From JBHJHP01 sp042219825 (lineage in GTDB: Bacteria; Bacteroidota; Bacteroidia; Bacteroidales; UBA5342): a stretch of 64,000 nt of DNA. Below are positions 7,455-16,376 of this stretch, in pieces. The stretch is taken from assembly GCF_042219825.1 (NCBI RefSeq), contig NZ_JBHJHQ010000004.1:186001-250000 (forward strand), written 5' to 3'. Position numbers and translations under genes: made by a program. The notes beneath the pieces were generated by a model. That model searched no databases. It was given only the letters and a program-made list of their open reading frames with translations, and was not told the origin of the DNA. The first letter of the stretch is position 1; each line of letters begins with the position of its first letter.

Positions 7455-8771
7455 ATGATTGATACCTCTGTATTTCAGAAAAAAAGGGTAAAGTTTTATA
7501 CACTCGGGTGCAAACTCAATTTTTCAGAATCTTCCGCCATCGGTACCACCTTAAAAGATGCAGGTTTTCTAAACGCTGCAAAGGGTGAACAGGCTGATCT
7601 GGTTGTGATCAATACATGTTCTGTGACAGAGCTTGCTGATAAAAAATGCCGCAATGCCATACGTTCTGAGATACGGAAAAATCCCGGCGCTTATGTAGTG
7701 GTAACAGGGTGTTATGCGCAGCTAAAACCGGAAGAAATTGCAGATATTGAAGGCGTAGACCTGATCCTTGGTTCAAACGAAAAGTTCAGGATGCTGGATT
7801 TTATAGACCATATGGAGAAGGAAAGCCGGGCAGAGGTGCATGTAAGCAAACTAAAAGATATAGAGGCATTTTATCCGTCATACTCCGGTTCGGACCGGAC
7901 CAGGTGTTTTCTGAAAATTCAGGATGGTTGCGATTATTATTGTTCCTACTGCACCATTCCGTTTGCACGTGGCCGTAGCCGTAGCGGCAGTGTGGCAGAG
8001 ACCATAAAAACTGCTGAAGAAGCGATTCGTGACGGAGCCCGGGAAATCATACTTACCGGTGTAAATATCGGGGATTTTGGTAAAGGGAGCGAAGAAAGTT
8101 TCTATGACTTTTTGGTAGCTTTGGATAGCATTGATGCGGATGTCAGATTCCGTATCGGTTCGGTTGAACCAAACCTTTTGACCGATGAAATTATCGATCT
8201 GGTTGCCGGTTCAAAACACATAGCACCGCATTTTCATATTCCGTTGCAGTCCGGATCGGATGAAGTTCTGAAACTTATGCGCCGTAAATATGATACAACA
8301 CTTTTTAAAAACAGGGTTGAAACTATCAAACATAAATTGCCGGATGCATTTATAGGTGTGGATGTGATAGTGGGTGTGAATGGTGAAAGCAAACAACAGT
8401 TTGAAGAGGCTTATAGCTTTATTTCGGATCTGGATGTGTCACAACTTCATGTATTTACCTATTCCGAAAGGGAAGGTACCCAGGCGTTAAAGATAGATCA
8501 CAGGGTGCCGGCAGGAGAGAAAAAGGTAAGGAGTCAGCGTTTACTGATGTTGTCTGATAAAAAGACACGGGCCTTTTATGAATCGCAAAGCGGAAAGGTA
8601 AGACCGGTTCTGTTTGAAAGCCAGAATAATGGTGGAATGATGTTTGGATTTACAGATAATTATATCAAGGTGAGCTACGCTTACACGCCTGAGATGATCA
8701 ACAAAATAACACATGTGAAATTAACCGGCATGGAGCATCAGTTTGAAACCATGACCTGTAAAATGATATAA
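7455..8771 (+). CDS. mtaB: tRNA (N6-L-threonylcarbamoyladenosine-37-C2)-methylthiotransferase
   Basis: 438 residues, standard for MtaB, which adds a methylthio group to t6A37 in ANN-decoding tRNAs. Order of domains: N-terminal MTTase domain with Cys19 (LGCKLN), Cys55 (NTC) and Cys86 (TGCYAQ) for the auxiliary [4Fe-4S] cluster; radical SAM core with CDYYCSYC (Cys159, 163, 166); C-terminal TRAM-like part. The LGCKLNFSES start separates it from MiaB and RimO. It heads a same-strand run: the phosphatase starts 3 bases after its stop. Confidence 0.93.
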   Translation: MIDTSVFQKKRVKFYTLGCKLNFSESSAIGTTLKDAGFLNAAKGEQADLVVINTCSVTELADKKCRNAIRSEIRKNPGAYVVVTGCYAQLKPEEIADIEGVDLILGSNEKFRMLDFIDHMEKESRAEVHVSKLKDIEAFYPSYSGSDRTRCFLKIQDGCDYYCSYCTIPFARGRSRSGSVAETIKTAEEAIRDGAREIILTGVNIGDFGKGSEESFYDFLVALDSIDADVRFRIGSVEPNLLTDEIIDLVAGSKHIAPHFHIPLQSGSDEVLKLMRRKYDTTLFKNRVETIKHKLPDAFIGVDVIVGVNGESKQQFEEAYSFISDLDVSQLHVFTYSEREGTQALKIDHRVPAGEKKVRSQRLLMLSDKKTRAFYESQSGKVRPVLFESQNNGGMMFGFTDNYIKVSYAYTPEMINKITHVKLTGMEHQFETMTCKMI

Positions 8772-8774
8772 AGA

Positions 8775-9572
8775 ATGGATTATAAAAATGTATGCGACGA
8801 GGTTGTTAAACTTGTTAGAGAAACAGGCCGCTTTATTATGAGTGAGCGCAAATCGATGACCGGTGATGATATTGAGATAAAAGGCAAGAACGATTTTGTG
8901 ACCAAATTCGATAAGCTGTCAGAGAAACGTTTGGTAGAGGGACTGGGCAGGATTCTTCCCGAAGCAGGGTTTATAGCCGAAGAAGGAACATCGGACAAAA
9001 AAGGCGAGGTTTATAACTGGATTATTGATCCGATAGATGGAACCACTAACTTCATGCATGCATCGCCGCCATTCAGCATAAGTGTGGCTTTGCAGGAAAA
9101 TGATGATATAGTGATCGGTGTGGTTCTTGAGATGTTCAGCGATGAGTGTTTTTACAGTTGGAAAGGCGGAAAAGTATTTATCAATGAGAAAGAAGTCCGC
9201 AATTCGGGATGCGCAAAGTTAAGCGATGCCCTTATAGCAACCGGATTTCCTTACAAGGCATTTGGCTTACTGGAAAACTTTATGGCATCGTTGATCTTTT
9301 TCATGGAAAAATCGCATGGAGTACGCCGTTTAGGATCCGCCGCAATTGATTTGGCGTATGTGGCAGCAGGCCGGTACGATGCATTTTATGAGTATAACCT
9401 GAACCCATGGGATGTGGCAGCAGGAGCTTTTTTGGTAGAGCAGAGTGGCGGTAAGGTATCGGATTTTAAGGGGACCGGAAATTATCTTTTTGGCAAAGAA
9501 ATGGTTGCTGCCGCACCGAAGGTCTTTCCTGAGTTTTTTGAAGCAGTCAGTACCATTATGACAAAAAAATGA
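8775..9572 (+). CDS. Inositol monophosphatase family protein (SuhB/IMPase-like)
   Basis: 265 residues with all metal sites of the IMPase fold: FIAEEGTSD (Glu), WIIDPIDGTTNFMHASPPF (Asp cluster) and NPWDVAAGAFLVEQSGG. It hydrolyses phosphate from inositol-1-phosphate or a similar substrate (3'-phosphoadenosine phosphate and others are possible in this family). The gene begins 3 bases after mtaB and its stop overlaps the next ATG (ATGA), so it is part of an operon. Confidence 0.9.
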   Translation: MDYKNVCDEVVKLVRETGRFIMSERKSMTGDDIEIKGKNDFVTKFDKLSEKRLVEGLGRILPEAGFIAEEGTSDKKGEVYNWIIDPIDGTTNFMHASPPFSISVALQENDDIVIGVVLEMFSDECFYSWKGGKVFINEKEVRNSGCAKLSDALIATGFPYKAFGLLENFMASLIFFMEKSHGVRRLGSAAIDLAYVAAGRYDAFYEYNLNPWDVAAGAFLVEQSGGKVSDFKGTGNYLFGKEMVAAAPKVFPEFFEAVSTIMTKK

Positions 9573-10468
9573 AAGCATTAGGCTTTTACATCTTTCTCAT
9601 TTTTTTTCGACCGTTTTTATGGTTGCCTCTTCGGGTATGGTACGTTCTGGCAGATTTTCTGTACGTTGTAATGTATTACATTGCAGGCTACCGCAAGCGG
9701 GTTGTCGCCAAAAACTTAAAAAGGGCATTTCCTGAAAAAGAACCTGAATGGATTCATGCCATAACTAAAAAGTATTATAAGCATCTGGCTGACTATTTTA
9801 TAGAGTCGCTGAAACTGGATGCATTCAGTAAGCCGACCTTAAAAAAACGGTGCACATTCAGGAATCTTGAACTGATTGCAGATGCCAATAAAAAAGGCAG
9901 GGATGTCATTATTTTTTTGGGGCATTATGCCAATTGGGAATGGATAACTTCCATGCCGCTCTGGATTGAGAATTTACAGTGTTTTACGGTTTATAAGCCA
10001 CTTAAAAACAAGTATTTTGATCGGTATTTTTTGAAGATCCGGCAGCGTTTCGGTGTGACCCCAATTCCGATGAAACGCTCAGCCCGTGAAATCATTAAGT
10101 TTCACAACGAAGGGAAACGAAGTGTTTCCGGATTAATAGCGGATCAGAACCCGGGAAGTTTTGATGTGCGGTACTGGGTGAAATTTTTGAATCAGGACAC
10201 AGCCGTTTTTGAAGGGGGTGAGAAAATTGCTCAGAAATTGGGTGCTGCAGTGGGGTATATGAAGATGAAAAAAGTTCGTCGTGGTTATTACGAGACAGAA
10301 ATTATTCCTATGTTTGACGATGCTTCCAAAACGGAGCCACATGAGATTACCAGAAAATATTTTGAATTGCTGGAAAACGATATAAGAGAAAGACCGGAAC
10401 TCTGGTTGTGGTCACATAAACGCTGGAAACGCAAAAAGCCGGAAGAGTTGATCGCGGAGGAGTTGTAA
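9569..10468 (+). CDS. Lysophospholipid/lipid A acyltransferase (LpxL/HtrB family)
   Basis: 299 residues. An N-terminal hydrophobic segment (residues 5-38) anchors it to the inner membrane. The acyltransferase H(X)4E-type motif appears as LGHYANWEW. VAKNLKRAFPEKE near 48-60 and LWLWSHKRWKRK at the C-terminus are characteristic of LpxL-like lipid A secondary acyltransferases in Bacteroidota. Probable role: adding an acyl chain to lipid A. It overlaps the phosphatase stop by four bases. Confidence 0.88.
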   Translation: MKALGFYIFLIFFRPFLWLPLRVWYVLADFLYVVMYYIAGYRKRVVAKNLKRAFPEKEPEWIHAITKKYYKHLADYFIESLKLDAFSKPTLKKRCTFRNLELIADANKKGRDVIIFLGHYANWEWITSMPLWIENLQCFTVYKPLKNKYFDRYFLKIRQRFGVTPIPMKRSAREIIKFHNEGKRSVSGLIADQNPGSFDVRYWVKFLNQDTAVFEGGEKIAQKLGAAVGYMKMKKVRRGYYETEIIPMFDDASKTEPHEITRKYFELLENDIRERPELWLWSHKRWKRKKPEELIAEEL

Positions 10469-10489
10469 ACTTAGTGAACAAAAAATAAA

Positions 10490-10524
10490 TCTTATGTCCT
10501 GGATCTTGTGTCTTAAGTCTTATA
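10490..10524. repeat. Word repeat CTTGTGTCTTAAGTCTTA type
   Basis: Low-complexity string built of GTCTTA/GTCCTGG words directly before the glycosyltransferase ATG. Very similar strings lie upstream of genes at 24525-24560 and, as CTTGATACTTGATGCTTGAT, at 21386-21415. Confidence 0.5.
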
Positions 10525-10525
10525 A

Positions 10526-11536
10526 ATGAAAGTCGCTGTTGTCATATTAAACTGGAATGGAAAAGCCTTGCTGGAGCAGTTCCTGCCTTCGGTAACAAAG
10601 TATTCTGCCGATAAGGATACTGTTGTGGTTGTAGCTGATAATGGTTCAACGGATGACTCAGTTGAATTTGTAAAAAAGACATATCCTCAGGTGCAGATTT
10701 TGCCACTCGAAGAAAATTACGGATTTGCATTAGGTTACAATAAAGCCCTTGAGCAGGTAGATGCAGAATTTTACGTGTTGCTGAATTCTGATGTGGAGGT
10801 GACGAAAGATTGGCTTAAACCACTGATATCCTTTCTTGATACCCATCCGGAGGCGGCCGTTTGTGGTCCCAAAATTCTGGACTATAAGGATAAAACAAAA
10901 TTTGAATATGCCGGAGCAGCTGGTGGTTTCATTGATAAATATGCTTATCCGTACTGTCGTGGTCGTATGTTTAATACGGTTGAGAAAGATGAAGGACAGT
11001 ATGATACCAATGCAGAATGTCTGTGGGTCAGTGGTGCCTGCCTGGTAACAAGAGCATCGGTGTACAAAGAACTTGGTGGACTGGATGAACGCTTTTTTGC
11101 CCATATGGAAGAGATTGATTTTTGCTGGCAGGTTAACAACAGTGGATATAAAGTTGTGAACATACCGGAATCGGTAATTTACCATGTTGGAGGCGCCTCG
11201 CTGGCTATGGGAAATCCACACAAAACCTTTTTGAATTTCAGGAATAGTCTGTTGTGCATGTATAAAAACACCGAAAAGGCAGACTGGAACAAAATTCTTT
11301 TTAAGCGTTTGATTCTGGATGGAATTGCTGCGGTAAAATTTTTATTTACTGATAGTCCGGCACATTTAATGGCGGTTTACAGGGCGCACAGGGAGTTTTT
11401 TAAACTGAAGAAATTTTATACACCTCTCATAAGTTCCGGTTCGGATAGCTCCGGTAAAAAACTTGTTATGCAGGGGTCAATTGTATTGACCTATTATTTT
11501 AAAAAGATACGGAAATATTCTGCTCTTTCTAAATAG
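10526..11536 (+). CDS. Glycosyltransferase family 2 (rhamnosyltransferase-like)
   Basis: 336 residues with a GT-A fold start MKVAVVILNWNGKALLEQFLPS, the nucleotide-binding VVADNGSTDDS, and NSDVEVTKDWL holding the D-x-D-like metal site. CLWVSGACLVTRASVYKELGGLDERFFAHMEEIDFCWQ is the acceptor-side signature of WbbL-type rhamnosyl/galactofuranosyl transferases. It probably acts on cell-surface polysaccharide. It sits 57 bases after the acyltransferase, on the same strand, with a word repeat between them. Confidence 0.88.
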   Translation: MKVAVVILNWNGKALLEQFLPSVTKYSADKDTVVVVADNGSTDDSVEFVKKTYPQVQILPLEENYGFALGYNKALEQVDAEFYVLLNSDVEVTKDWLKPLISFLDTHPEAAVCGPKILDYKDKTKFEYAGAAGGFIDKYAYPYCRGRMFNTVEKDEGQYDTNAECLWVSGACLVTRASVYKELGGLDERFFAHMEEIDFCWQVNNSGYKVVNIPESVIYHVGGASLAMGNPHKTFLNFRNSLLCMYKNTEKADWNKILFKRLILDGIAAVKFLFTDSPAHLMAVYRAHREFFKLKKFYTPLISSGSDSSGKKLVMQGSIVLTYYFKKIRKYSALSK

Positions 11537-11587
11537 TCAGAACAAAACAAGAGAAGAGTGGTTGTATAATTAGCTTAAACAGAGCAC

Positions 11588-12163
11588 ATGGATGATCAGG
11601 AAAAACATTTGTTTATTGCAGCCGGGCCTAACGGTTCCGGTAAAAGTACGTTTGCACGACAGTTTTTAAAGCAAAACGACTATATTTTTATAAATGCAGA
11701 TGAGATAGCACGGGAGCTGAATCCAACGGAAATGGAATCAGCCAAGTTATCCGCAGGCAGGGTGTTTTTTCAACGATTATATGGAAATATTGAAAAGGGA
11801 AATAATATTTTAATAGAGAGTACCCTTTCAGGTTCTTACTTTCACAGGTATTGGCCAAAGATCAGAGAAAATGGATATAAGATCACCATTATTTTTGTTT
11901 TTTTGGAGCACCCAAGGATTTGTATTGAAAGAATTAAGGAAAGAGTTATTAAAGGTGGACACTATGTTCCCGATGCTGATGTAGTACGCCGCTTCTACCG
12001 TAGTAAGCGGAATTTCTGGAATCAGTACCGTCATGAAGTGGACAACTGGTACATGTTTTTTAACTCGGATGATAAGTTCATGGAAGTTGCCTTTGGCAAA
12101 AAAAATGACTACATCGTCAAGAACAATGAGATTTTTGATTTATATTTGCAGGACGTAATGTAA
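11588..12163 (+). CDS. Zeta-toxin-like P-loop kinase
   Basis: 191 residues. A Walker A motif GPNGSGKST begins at residue 13, followed by INADEIARELNP and ILIESTLSGSYF, the order seen in zeta toxin/UNAG kinase and related small P-loop kinases. FVFLEHPRICIERIKERVIKGGHYVPDADVVRRFYRS matches the second half of this family. Zeta toxins phosphorylate UDP-N-acetylglucosamine, but many chromosomal relatives have unknown substrates. A small gene overlaps its stop. Confidence 0.8.
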   Translation: MDDQEKHLFIAAGPNGSGKSTFARQFLKQNDYIFINADEIARELNPTEMESAKLSAGRVFFQRLYGNIEKGNNILIESTLSGSYFHRYWPKIRENGYKITIIFVFLEHPRICIERIKERVIKGGHYVPDADVVRRFYRSKRNFWNQYRHEVDNWYMFFNSDDKFMEVAFGKKNDYIVKNNEIFDLYLQDVM

Positions 12164-12375
12164 TGTATTTTTTTATGAGGTTTGAAAAAATGGATGATTT
12201 GGAAGTTTTCCAAATTGGCGTTGAGATTGAGAAAATCGGAAACGAAGCCATTAAAACTGTAAAAAAAGAAAACCGTAAGATGGGGATCCCACTGGTTTTC
12301 TCGAGAAACGGGGAAATTTATTATGAATTACCCGATGGTTCAGTAACTAAAGAAAGCCCATTCAGAAAAAATTAA
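12163..12375 (+). CDS. Small partner protein of the zeta-like kinase (possible antitoxin)
   Basis: Up to 70 residues; the frame can start at 12163 (overlapping the kinase stop as TAATG), 12175 or 12190. GAGG at 12177-12180 would favour 12190, giving a 61-residue protein beginning MDDLEVFQIG. The C-terminal part NRKMGIPLVFSRNGEIYYELPDGS resembles small proteins that, from memory, often accompany zeta-like kinases. It differs from the classical epsilon antitoxin and lies downstream rather than upstream. Antitoxin role is an inference. Confidence 0.65.
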   Translation: MYFFMRFEKMDDLEVFQIGVEIEKIGNEAIKTVKKENRKMGIPLVFSRNGEIYYELPDGSVTKESPFRKN

Positions 12376-12391
12376 AACGAACGAAGGGACT

Positions 12392-12421
12392 AAAAAACCG
12401 GATAAACTTATCCGGTTTTTT
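12392..12421. terminator. Terminator after the kinase pair
   Basis: A perfect inverted repeat centred on CCGGATAA/TTATCCGG with A and T tracts on the two sides, able to stop transcription in either direction. Confidence 0.85.
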
Positions 12422-12518
12422 TTATGTCCTTTTTGTCATATCTTTAGAGAACAAGAAAGCTGTTTATACGGATTGAACATATTAAACCGTGCACACTTAC
12501 GTGCCTGAAAAATATTAA

Positions 12519-13361
12519 ATGATGAAAACACTACTGGTTCCTGTTGATTTCTCTGAAGAGTCTATGGCTGCGGTTAAGCAGGCATTAGAACTGGCGAATG
12601 CCGTAGGATTGTCCATCCGGTTGATCCATGTGAAAAAGAAAAAAAGCTATTACCTGGGATTTTCAACATCAAACGAAGAACAATTTCCTGATGATGAGAT
12701 AAAATCGCATCTTGAAAGTGTTGTCAAAAATTTTAAATCTGGCTATAAAGCAGGCGGAAAATTTGAATTTGTGATTCGACATGGCAGTATAACCCATGAA
12801 ATAATAGAAGAAAGCGAGGCGGAGGATGTGTATGCCATTTTAACCGGGTTACAGGGTAATACATCTTTAAAGGATTATCTCGTTGGCAGTAATGCATACC
12901 GAATTGTTGCAGCTGCTGAAAAGCCTGTTTTTGCGGTCAGGAAAAGCATGGAAACAAGACCTGTAAAGAAGATCCTTCTTCCGATTGAAGATAAATCGGA
13001 TACCCGGGTTAAAGTTCCTGTTGTTGCTGCATTGGCAAAAGAACTGGATGCTGAAATTATGGTGCTGGGAATTACGGATAGTCCTTACGAAGAAATGCTG
13101 GCCAAGGTTCAGATATATGTCAAACAAACGCTTGAATATTTCAGGGAGCGTGATCTGAAATGTTCATCCAAAGAGCTGGTATCTGTTGAAGTGCCACAAA
13201 AAATTGTTGCCGTTTCAAAAGAAGAGGGAGCGGATATGATAGCATTTGTATCAGATATGACAGATGATATTCTGGGTCAGATGTTATCCGTTTCTGTGAA
13301 ATACATACTACATCAGGCTGAATGCCCGTTATTATGTGTGCCGGTTAACATTTTAGATTAA
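12519..13361 (+). CDS. Universal stress protein with two Usp domains
   Basis: 280 residues in two tandem UspA-type halves (about 1-143 and 148-280), each starting with a KTLLVPVDFSEES / KKILLPIEDKSD strand-loop. The C-terminal half ends in ECPLLCVPV, the usual final strand; the ATP-binding G-2X-G-9X-G(S/T) loop is only partly recognisable (TGLQGNTSLKDYLVGSNAYRIV in the first half). Cytoplasmic; such proteins act under starvation or oxidative stress. It stands alone after a terminator. Confidence 0.9.
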   Translation: MMKTLLVPVDFSEESMAAVKQALELANAVGLSIRLIHVKKKKSYYLGFSTSNEEQFPDDEIKSHLESVVKNFKSGYKAGGKFEFVIRHGSITHEIIEESEAEDVYAILTGLQGNTSLKDYLVGSNAYRIVAAAEKPVFAVRKSMETRPVKKILLPIEDKSDTRVKVPVVAALAKELDAEIMVLGITDSPYEEMLAKVQIYVKQTLEYFRERDLKCSSKELVSVEVPQKIVAVSKEEGADMIAFVSDMTDDILGQMLSVSVKYILHQAECPLLCVPVNILD

Positions 13362-13401
13362 TAATTAAAACTTTTTATTCTGAAACATCATTTTAATTAC
13401 C

Positions 13402-13409
13402 TATTTTTG
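13402..13409 (+). promoter_or_regulatory. -7 promoter box (TATTTTTG) for the SPOR-domain gene
   Basis: Perfect TAnnTTTG 22 bases before the ATG at 13431. It covers the longer possible TTG start at 13407, so that start cannot be used from this promoter. Confidence 0.55.
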
Positions 13410-13430
13410 CAGCTCAAATTCAGGGATATC

Positions 13431-13970
13431 ATGTTAAAGAATTTTTTAGCATTTTTAGTATTGTTTTCAACTGTGTTTGTAGCTGCTGGTCAGACAAATA
13501 TGGTCTTAACAAATCCTGAAACGACGCGTTCTGAAAACGCTGATTCCACTAAATTTATTTATGCTTCCTCTACTGATGGTGGTGTTGTGCATTATTACAG
13601 GGACAAAAGGCTGGATAAAATTTTCGATATACAAAAGAATATCAATAAACGTAAAGATGGAATTCCTGGTTTCAGGGTCCAGTTATACAGGGGAAACTCC
13701 CAGAAGCTTTCTAAGGATAAGGCATTTCAGATTGAAGCCATGGTATATCAGAAGTTTGGAGCGGATGCCAATGTGGAGGTGCTCTTCTTTACCCCATACT
13801 GGAGGGTACAGGCAGGAAATTTCAGGACGCAGAGTGAGGCGATGAAGATGGAAGCCAGGTACAAAAAGGCTTTTCCCGATATGGCCGATGATATATCGGT
13901 TGTGCCGGCCATGATTAAGTTTCCCGAGCTGAAGAGGAATACAGAACAAGAATATAATGAAGGGCAGTAG
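13431..13970 (+). CDS. Secreted SPOR-domain protein
   Basis: About 179 residues. A cleavable signal peptide (MLKNFLAFLVLFSTVFVAAGQ) leads to a linker and then a SPOR-like repeat: GIPGFRVQLYRGNSQKLSKDKAFQIEAM and YWRVQAGNFRTQSEAMKMEARYKKAFPD. SPOR domains bind denuded peptidoglycan glycan strands, often at division sites. The promoter box at 13402 decides the start. Followed closely by the PurF-like gene on the same strand. Confidence 0.82.
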   Translation: MLKNFLAFLVLFSTVFVAAGQTNMVLTNPETTRSENADSTKFIYASSTDGGVVHYYRDKRLDKIFDIQKNINKRKDGIPGFRVQLYRGNSQKLSKDKAFQIEAMVYQKFGADANVEVLFFTPYWRVQAGNFRTQSEAMKMEARYKKAFPDMADDISVVPAMIKFPELKRNTEQEYNEGQ

Positions 13971-14013
13971 TGGATACTGCCTTTTTTGATTGATATAAAG
14001 CAACTTAAGTTCG

Positions 14014-15915
14014 ATGAGTGATCAGATTAAACATGAATGTGGGATTGCGCTGATCCGTTTACTCAAGCCCATTGAGTATTATAAGGAGAAGTATGGTTCG
14101 TGGATGTATGGCCTTAACAGGTTGTATTTAATGATGGAAAAACAGCACAACCGTGGCCAGGATGGTGCCGGTGTGGTTAGTGTTAAAATAGATCAGCGTC
14201 CCGGAACGGAATATATATTCAGGGAACGCTCCATTAAACAGAATCCGATCCAGGCCATCTTTAAAAATATTTATGGCTCATTCGATGAGTTTACCAACGA
14301 TGATCCATCCAAATATCAGGATATACCATGGGTAAAAGATAACCTTCCATTCATAGGTGACGTTTACCTTGGGCATCTTCGCTATGGGACATTCGGTCGT
14401 AATTCAGTTGATTTTTGTCATCCGGTTATGCGAAATAATAACTGGAAATCCCGTAACCTGGCTCTGGCAGGGAATTTTAATATGACCAATGTAGATGAGA
14501 TCTTCAATCACCTGATTGAATTGGGTCAGCATCCCAAAAGTTATACAGACACTGAAACAGTTCTTGAGAATATAGGTCATTTTCTGGATGAAGAAAATCA
14601 GTTTTTGTTCAGGAAGTTTAAAAATGAACGTTTTACGAACAGGGAGATCTCGTCACTGATTGAAAAAAACCTTGACATTGCAAAGATCATGGAGCAATCA
14701 AGTAAGCGTTGGGATGGTGGTTATGTAATAGCCGGTATTATCGGACACGGTGATGCTTTTGTAACGCGAGATCCATGGGGAATCAGACCTGCATTTTATT
14801 ATAAGAACGACGAAGTAGTTGTGGTGGCATCTGAGCGGCCTGTGATACAGACGGCGTTTAAAGTCCGCTGGAACGAGGTAAGTGAAGTTCAGCCGGGTCA
14901 TGCCCTGATCATTAAAAAAGATGGTACGGTTAGTGAAGAAATGGTTCGCGTGCCGCACAAACGTCAGTCATGTTCCTTTGAGCGCATTTATTTTTCCAGG
15001 GGCAGCGATAAAATGATCTATAATGAACGCAAACATCTTGGTGAGTTGCTTATTCCGCAGGTGATGGAAGCAGTGGATCACGATATAGAAAATACGGTAT
15101 TTTCATATATTCCGAATACGGCAGAAACTGCATTTCTGGGAATGATGCGCGGATTAGAGAAGCAACTGAACGAGTGGAAAATAGCGAAACTAAAGGAACT
15201 GGGACCAGATGCTGATGAGAATGAAATCCATAAGATTCTTTCAATGACGCACCGTTCAGAGAAAATAGCGGTTAAAGACGTTAAAATGCGTACGTTCATT
15301 ACGGATGATGATAACCGCGATGAGATGGTGGCACACGTGTATGATGTAACGTACGGCATAGTGCAGAATGAGAAGGATAACCTTGTAATTATTGATGATT
15401 CCATCGTGCGCGGTACAACGCTGAAGCAAAGTATCCTGAAGATCCTTGACAGGCTGCATCCTAAGAAGATCGTCATTGTGTCATCTGCTCCACAGATCCG
15501 TTATCCGGATTGCTATGGTATTGATATGGCAAAGCTGGGCGACTTCTGTGCATTCAGCGCAGCAATACAGTTGTTAAAGGATCAGGGCAAGCAAAAGGTT
15601 ATTGATGACGTTTATGAAAAATGTAAGGCTCAGCAATATCTTCCAAAAGAAGAAATTGTAAATTATGTAAAAGAGATTTATGCCGGGTTTACAGATGAAG
15701 AGGTTTCTGCTAAAATTGCCCAAATGCTTACTCCTGAAGATATGCAGGCCGAAGTACAGATTGTGTATCAAACGGTGGAAAATCTGCATGTAGCCTGTCC
15801 GAACGACAGGGGTGACTGGTATTTTACCGGAGATTATCCAACGCCTGGTGGAAATAAGGTAGTTAATACAGCATTTATCAATTACATCGAAGGTAAAAAC
15901 CAACGGGCATATTGA
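14014..15915 (+). CDS. Amidophosphoribosyltransferase, long PurF-like form
   Basis: 633 residues, well above the usual 470-510 of PurF. The N-terminal class II glutaminase begins MSDQIKHECGIAL; Cys9 would be the nucleophile after removal of eight residues. HNRGQDGAG, GHLRYGT and the SYTDTETVLENI region follow the PurF plan. The PRPP-binding loop VIIDDSIVRGTTLKQSI lies near residue 460. Insertions around 330-430 and a C-terminal tail account for the extra length. It catalyses, or is derived from, the first step of purine synthesis; it may be a second copy beside a normal-length purF, as I recall for other Bacteroidota. No other pur gene is nearby. Confidence 0.85.
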   Translation: MSDQIKHECGIALIRLLKPIEYYKEKYGSWMYGLNRLYLMMEKQHNRGQDGAGVVSVKIDQRPGTEYIFRERSIKQNPIQAIFKNIYGSFDEFTNDDPSKYQDIPWVKDNLPFIGDVYLGHLRYGTFGRNSVDFCHPVMRNNNWKSRNLALAGNFNMTNVDEIFNHLIELGQHPKSYTDTETVLENIGHFLDEENQFLFRKFKNERFTNREISSLIEKNLDIAKIMEQSSKRWDGGYVIAGIIGHGDAFVTRDPWGIRPAFYYKNDEVVVVASERPVIQTAFKVRWNEVSEVQPGHALIIKKDGTVSEEMVRVPHKRQSCSFERIYFSRGSDKMIYNERKHLGELLIPQVMEAVDHDIENTVFSYIPNTAETAFLGMMRGLEKQLNEWKIAKLKELGPDADENEIHKILSMTHRSEKIAVKDVKMRTFITDDDNRDEMVAHVYDVTYGIVQNEKDNLVIIDDSIVRGTTLKQSILKILDRLHPKKIVIVSSAPQIRYPDCYGIDMAKLGDFCAFSAAIQLLKDQGKQKVIDDVYEKCKAQQYLPKEEIVNYVKEIYAGFTDEEVSAKIAQMLTPEDMQAEVQIVYQTVENLHVACPNDRGDWYFTGDYPTPGGNKVVNTAFINYIEGKNQRAY

Positions 15916-15937
15916 TAAACGTTATGAAAATATGTGA

Positions 15938-15970
15938 ACACTCTTCTGGTTTTCAGAAGGGTGTTTTTTT
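15938..15970 (+). terminator. Terminator after the PurF-like gene
   Basis: ACACTCTTCTG (15938-15948) pairs with CAGAAGGGTGT (15954-15964), one G-U, five-base loop, then a T run to 15970. Confidence 0.88.
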
Positions 15971-15976
15971 ATGCAT

Positions 15977-16219
15977 TTACTTTAATGTATTGTGTGTCCC
16001 GTCACAGAACGGAGGTGTGGAAGTTTGTTTGCACATACAGAAAAATACCTTTTTCGTTTCTTCTGCCTTAAATATTACAGGAGTGAATTCAGTTACCTTG
16101 TGTGAACCATCGCAAAACGGTTGATTGGCAGATCGGCCACATCTGCACCATGCATAGGTTTTACCTTTTTCAATTTCAAATGCTCTGGGTGCTTTTCCTG
16201 CAATTTGTCCTTTTTTCAT
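15977..16219 (-). CDS. Tandem CDGSH-type iron-sulfur protein
   Basis: 80 residues with two CDGSH cores: CRCGRSANQPFCDGSH (about 25-40) and CMCKQTSTPPFCDGTH (about 61-76). Each CxC...C...H set binds a [2Fe-2S] cluster, as in mitoNEET-related proteins. The doubled form is common in bacteria and probably acts in redox or iron-sulfur handling in the cytoplasm. Convergent with the PurF-like gene. Confidence 0.9.
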   Translation of the reverse strand: MKKGQIAGKAPRAFEIEKGKTYAWCRCGRSANQPFCDGSHKVTEFTPVIFKAEETKKVFFCMCKQTSTPPFCDGTHNTLK

Positions 16220-16376
16220 CTGTCTTATTTTTTAGTTTATGACATCGAACATGGTGAAGGATTAAAAGTTTAGTAAATTTAAAGCTTTTAACGCTGTTTT
16301 ACAAACATTTGAACAACAGAGATATAATCTTGCTTTGTGTGTTTAAATATTTTATTTTTACTGAAATAACCTTTTT

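Noticed and set aside
15912..16124. 70-codon plus-strand ORF after the PurF-like gene
   Set aside because: Contains the terminator hairpin and is antisense to the CDGSH protein.
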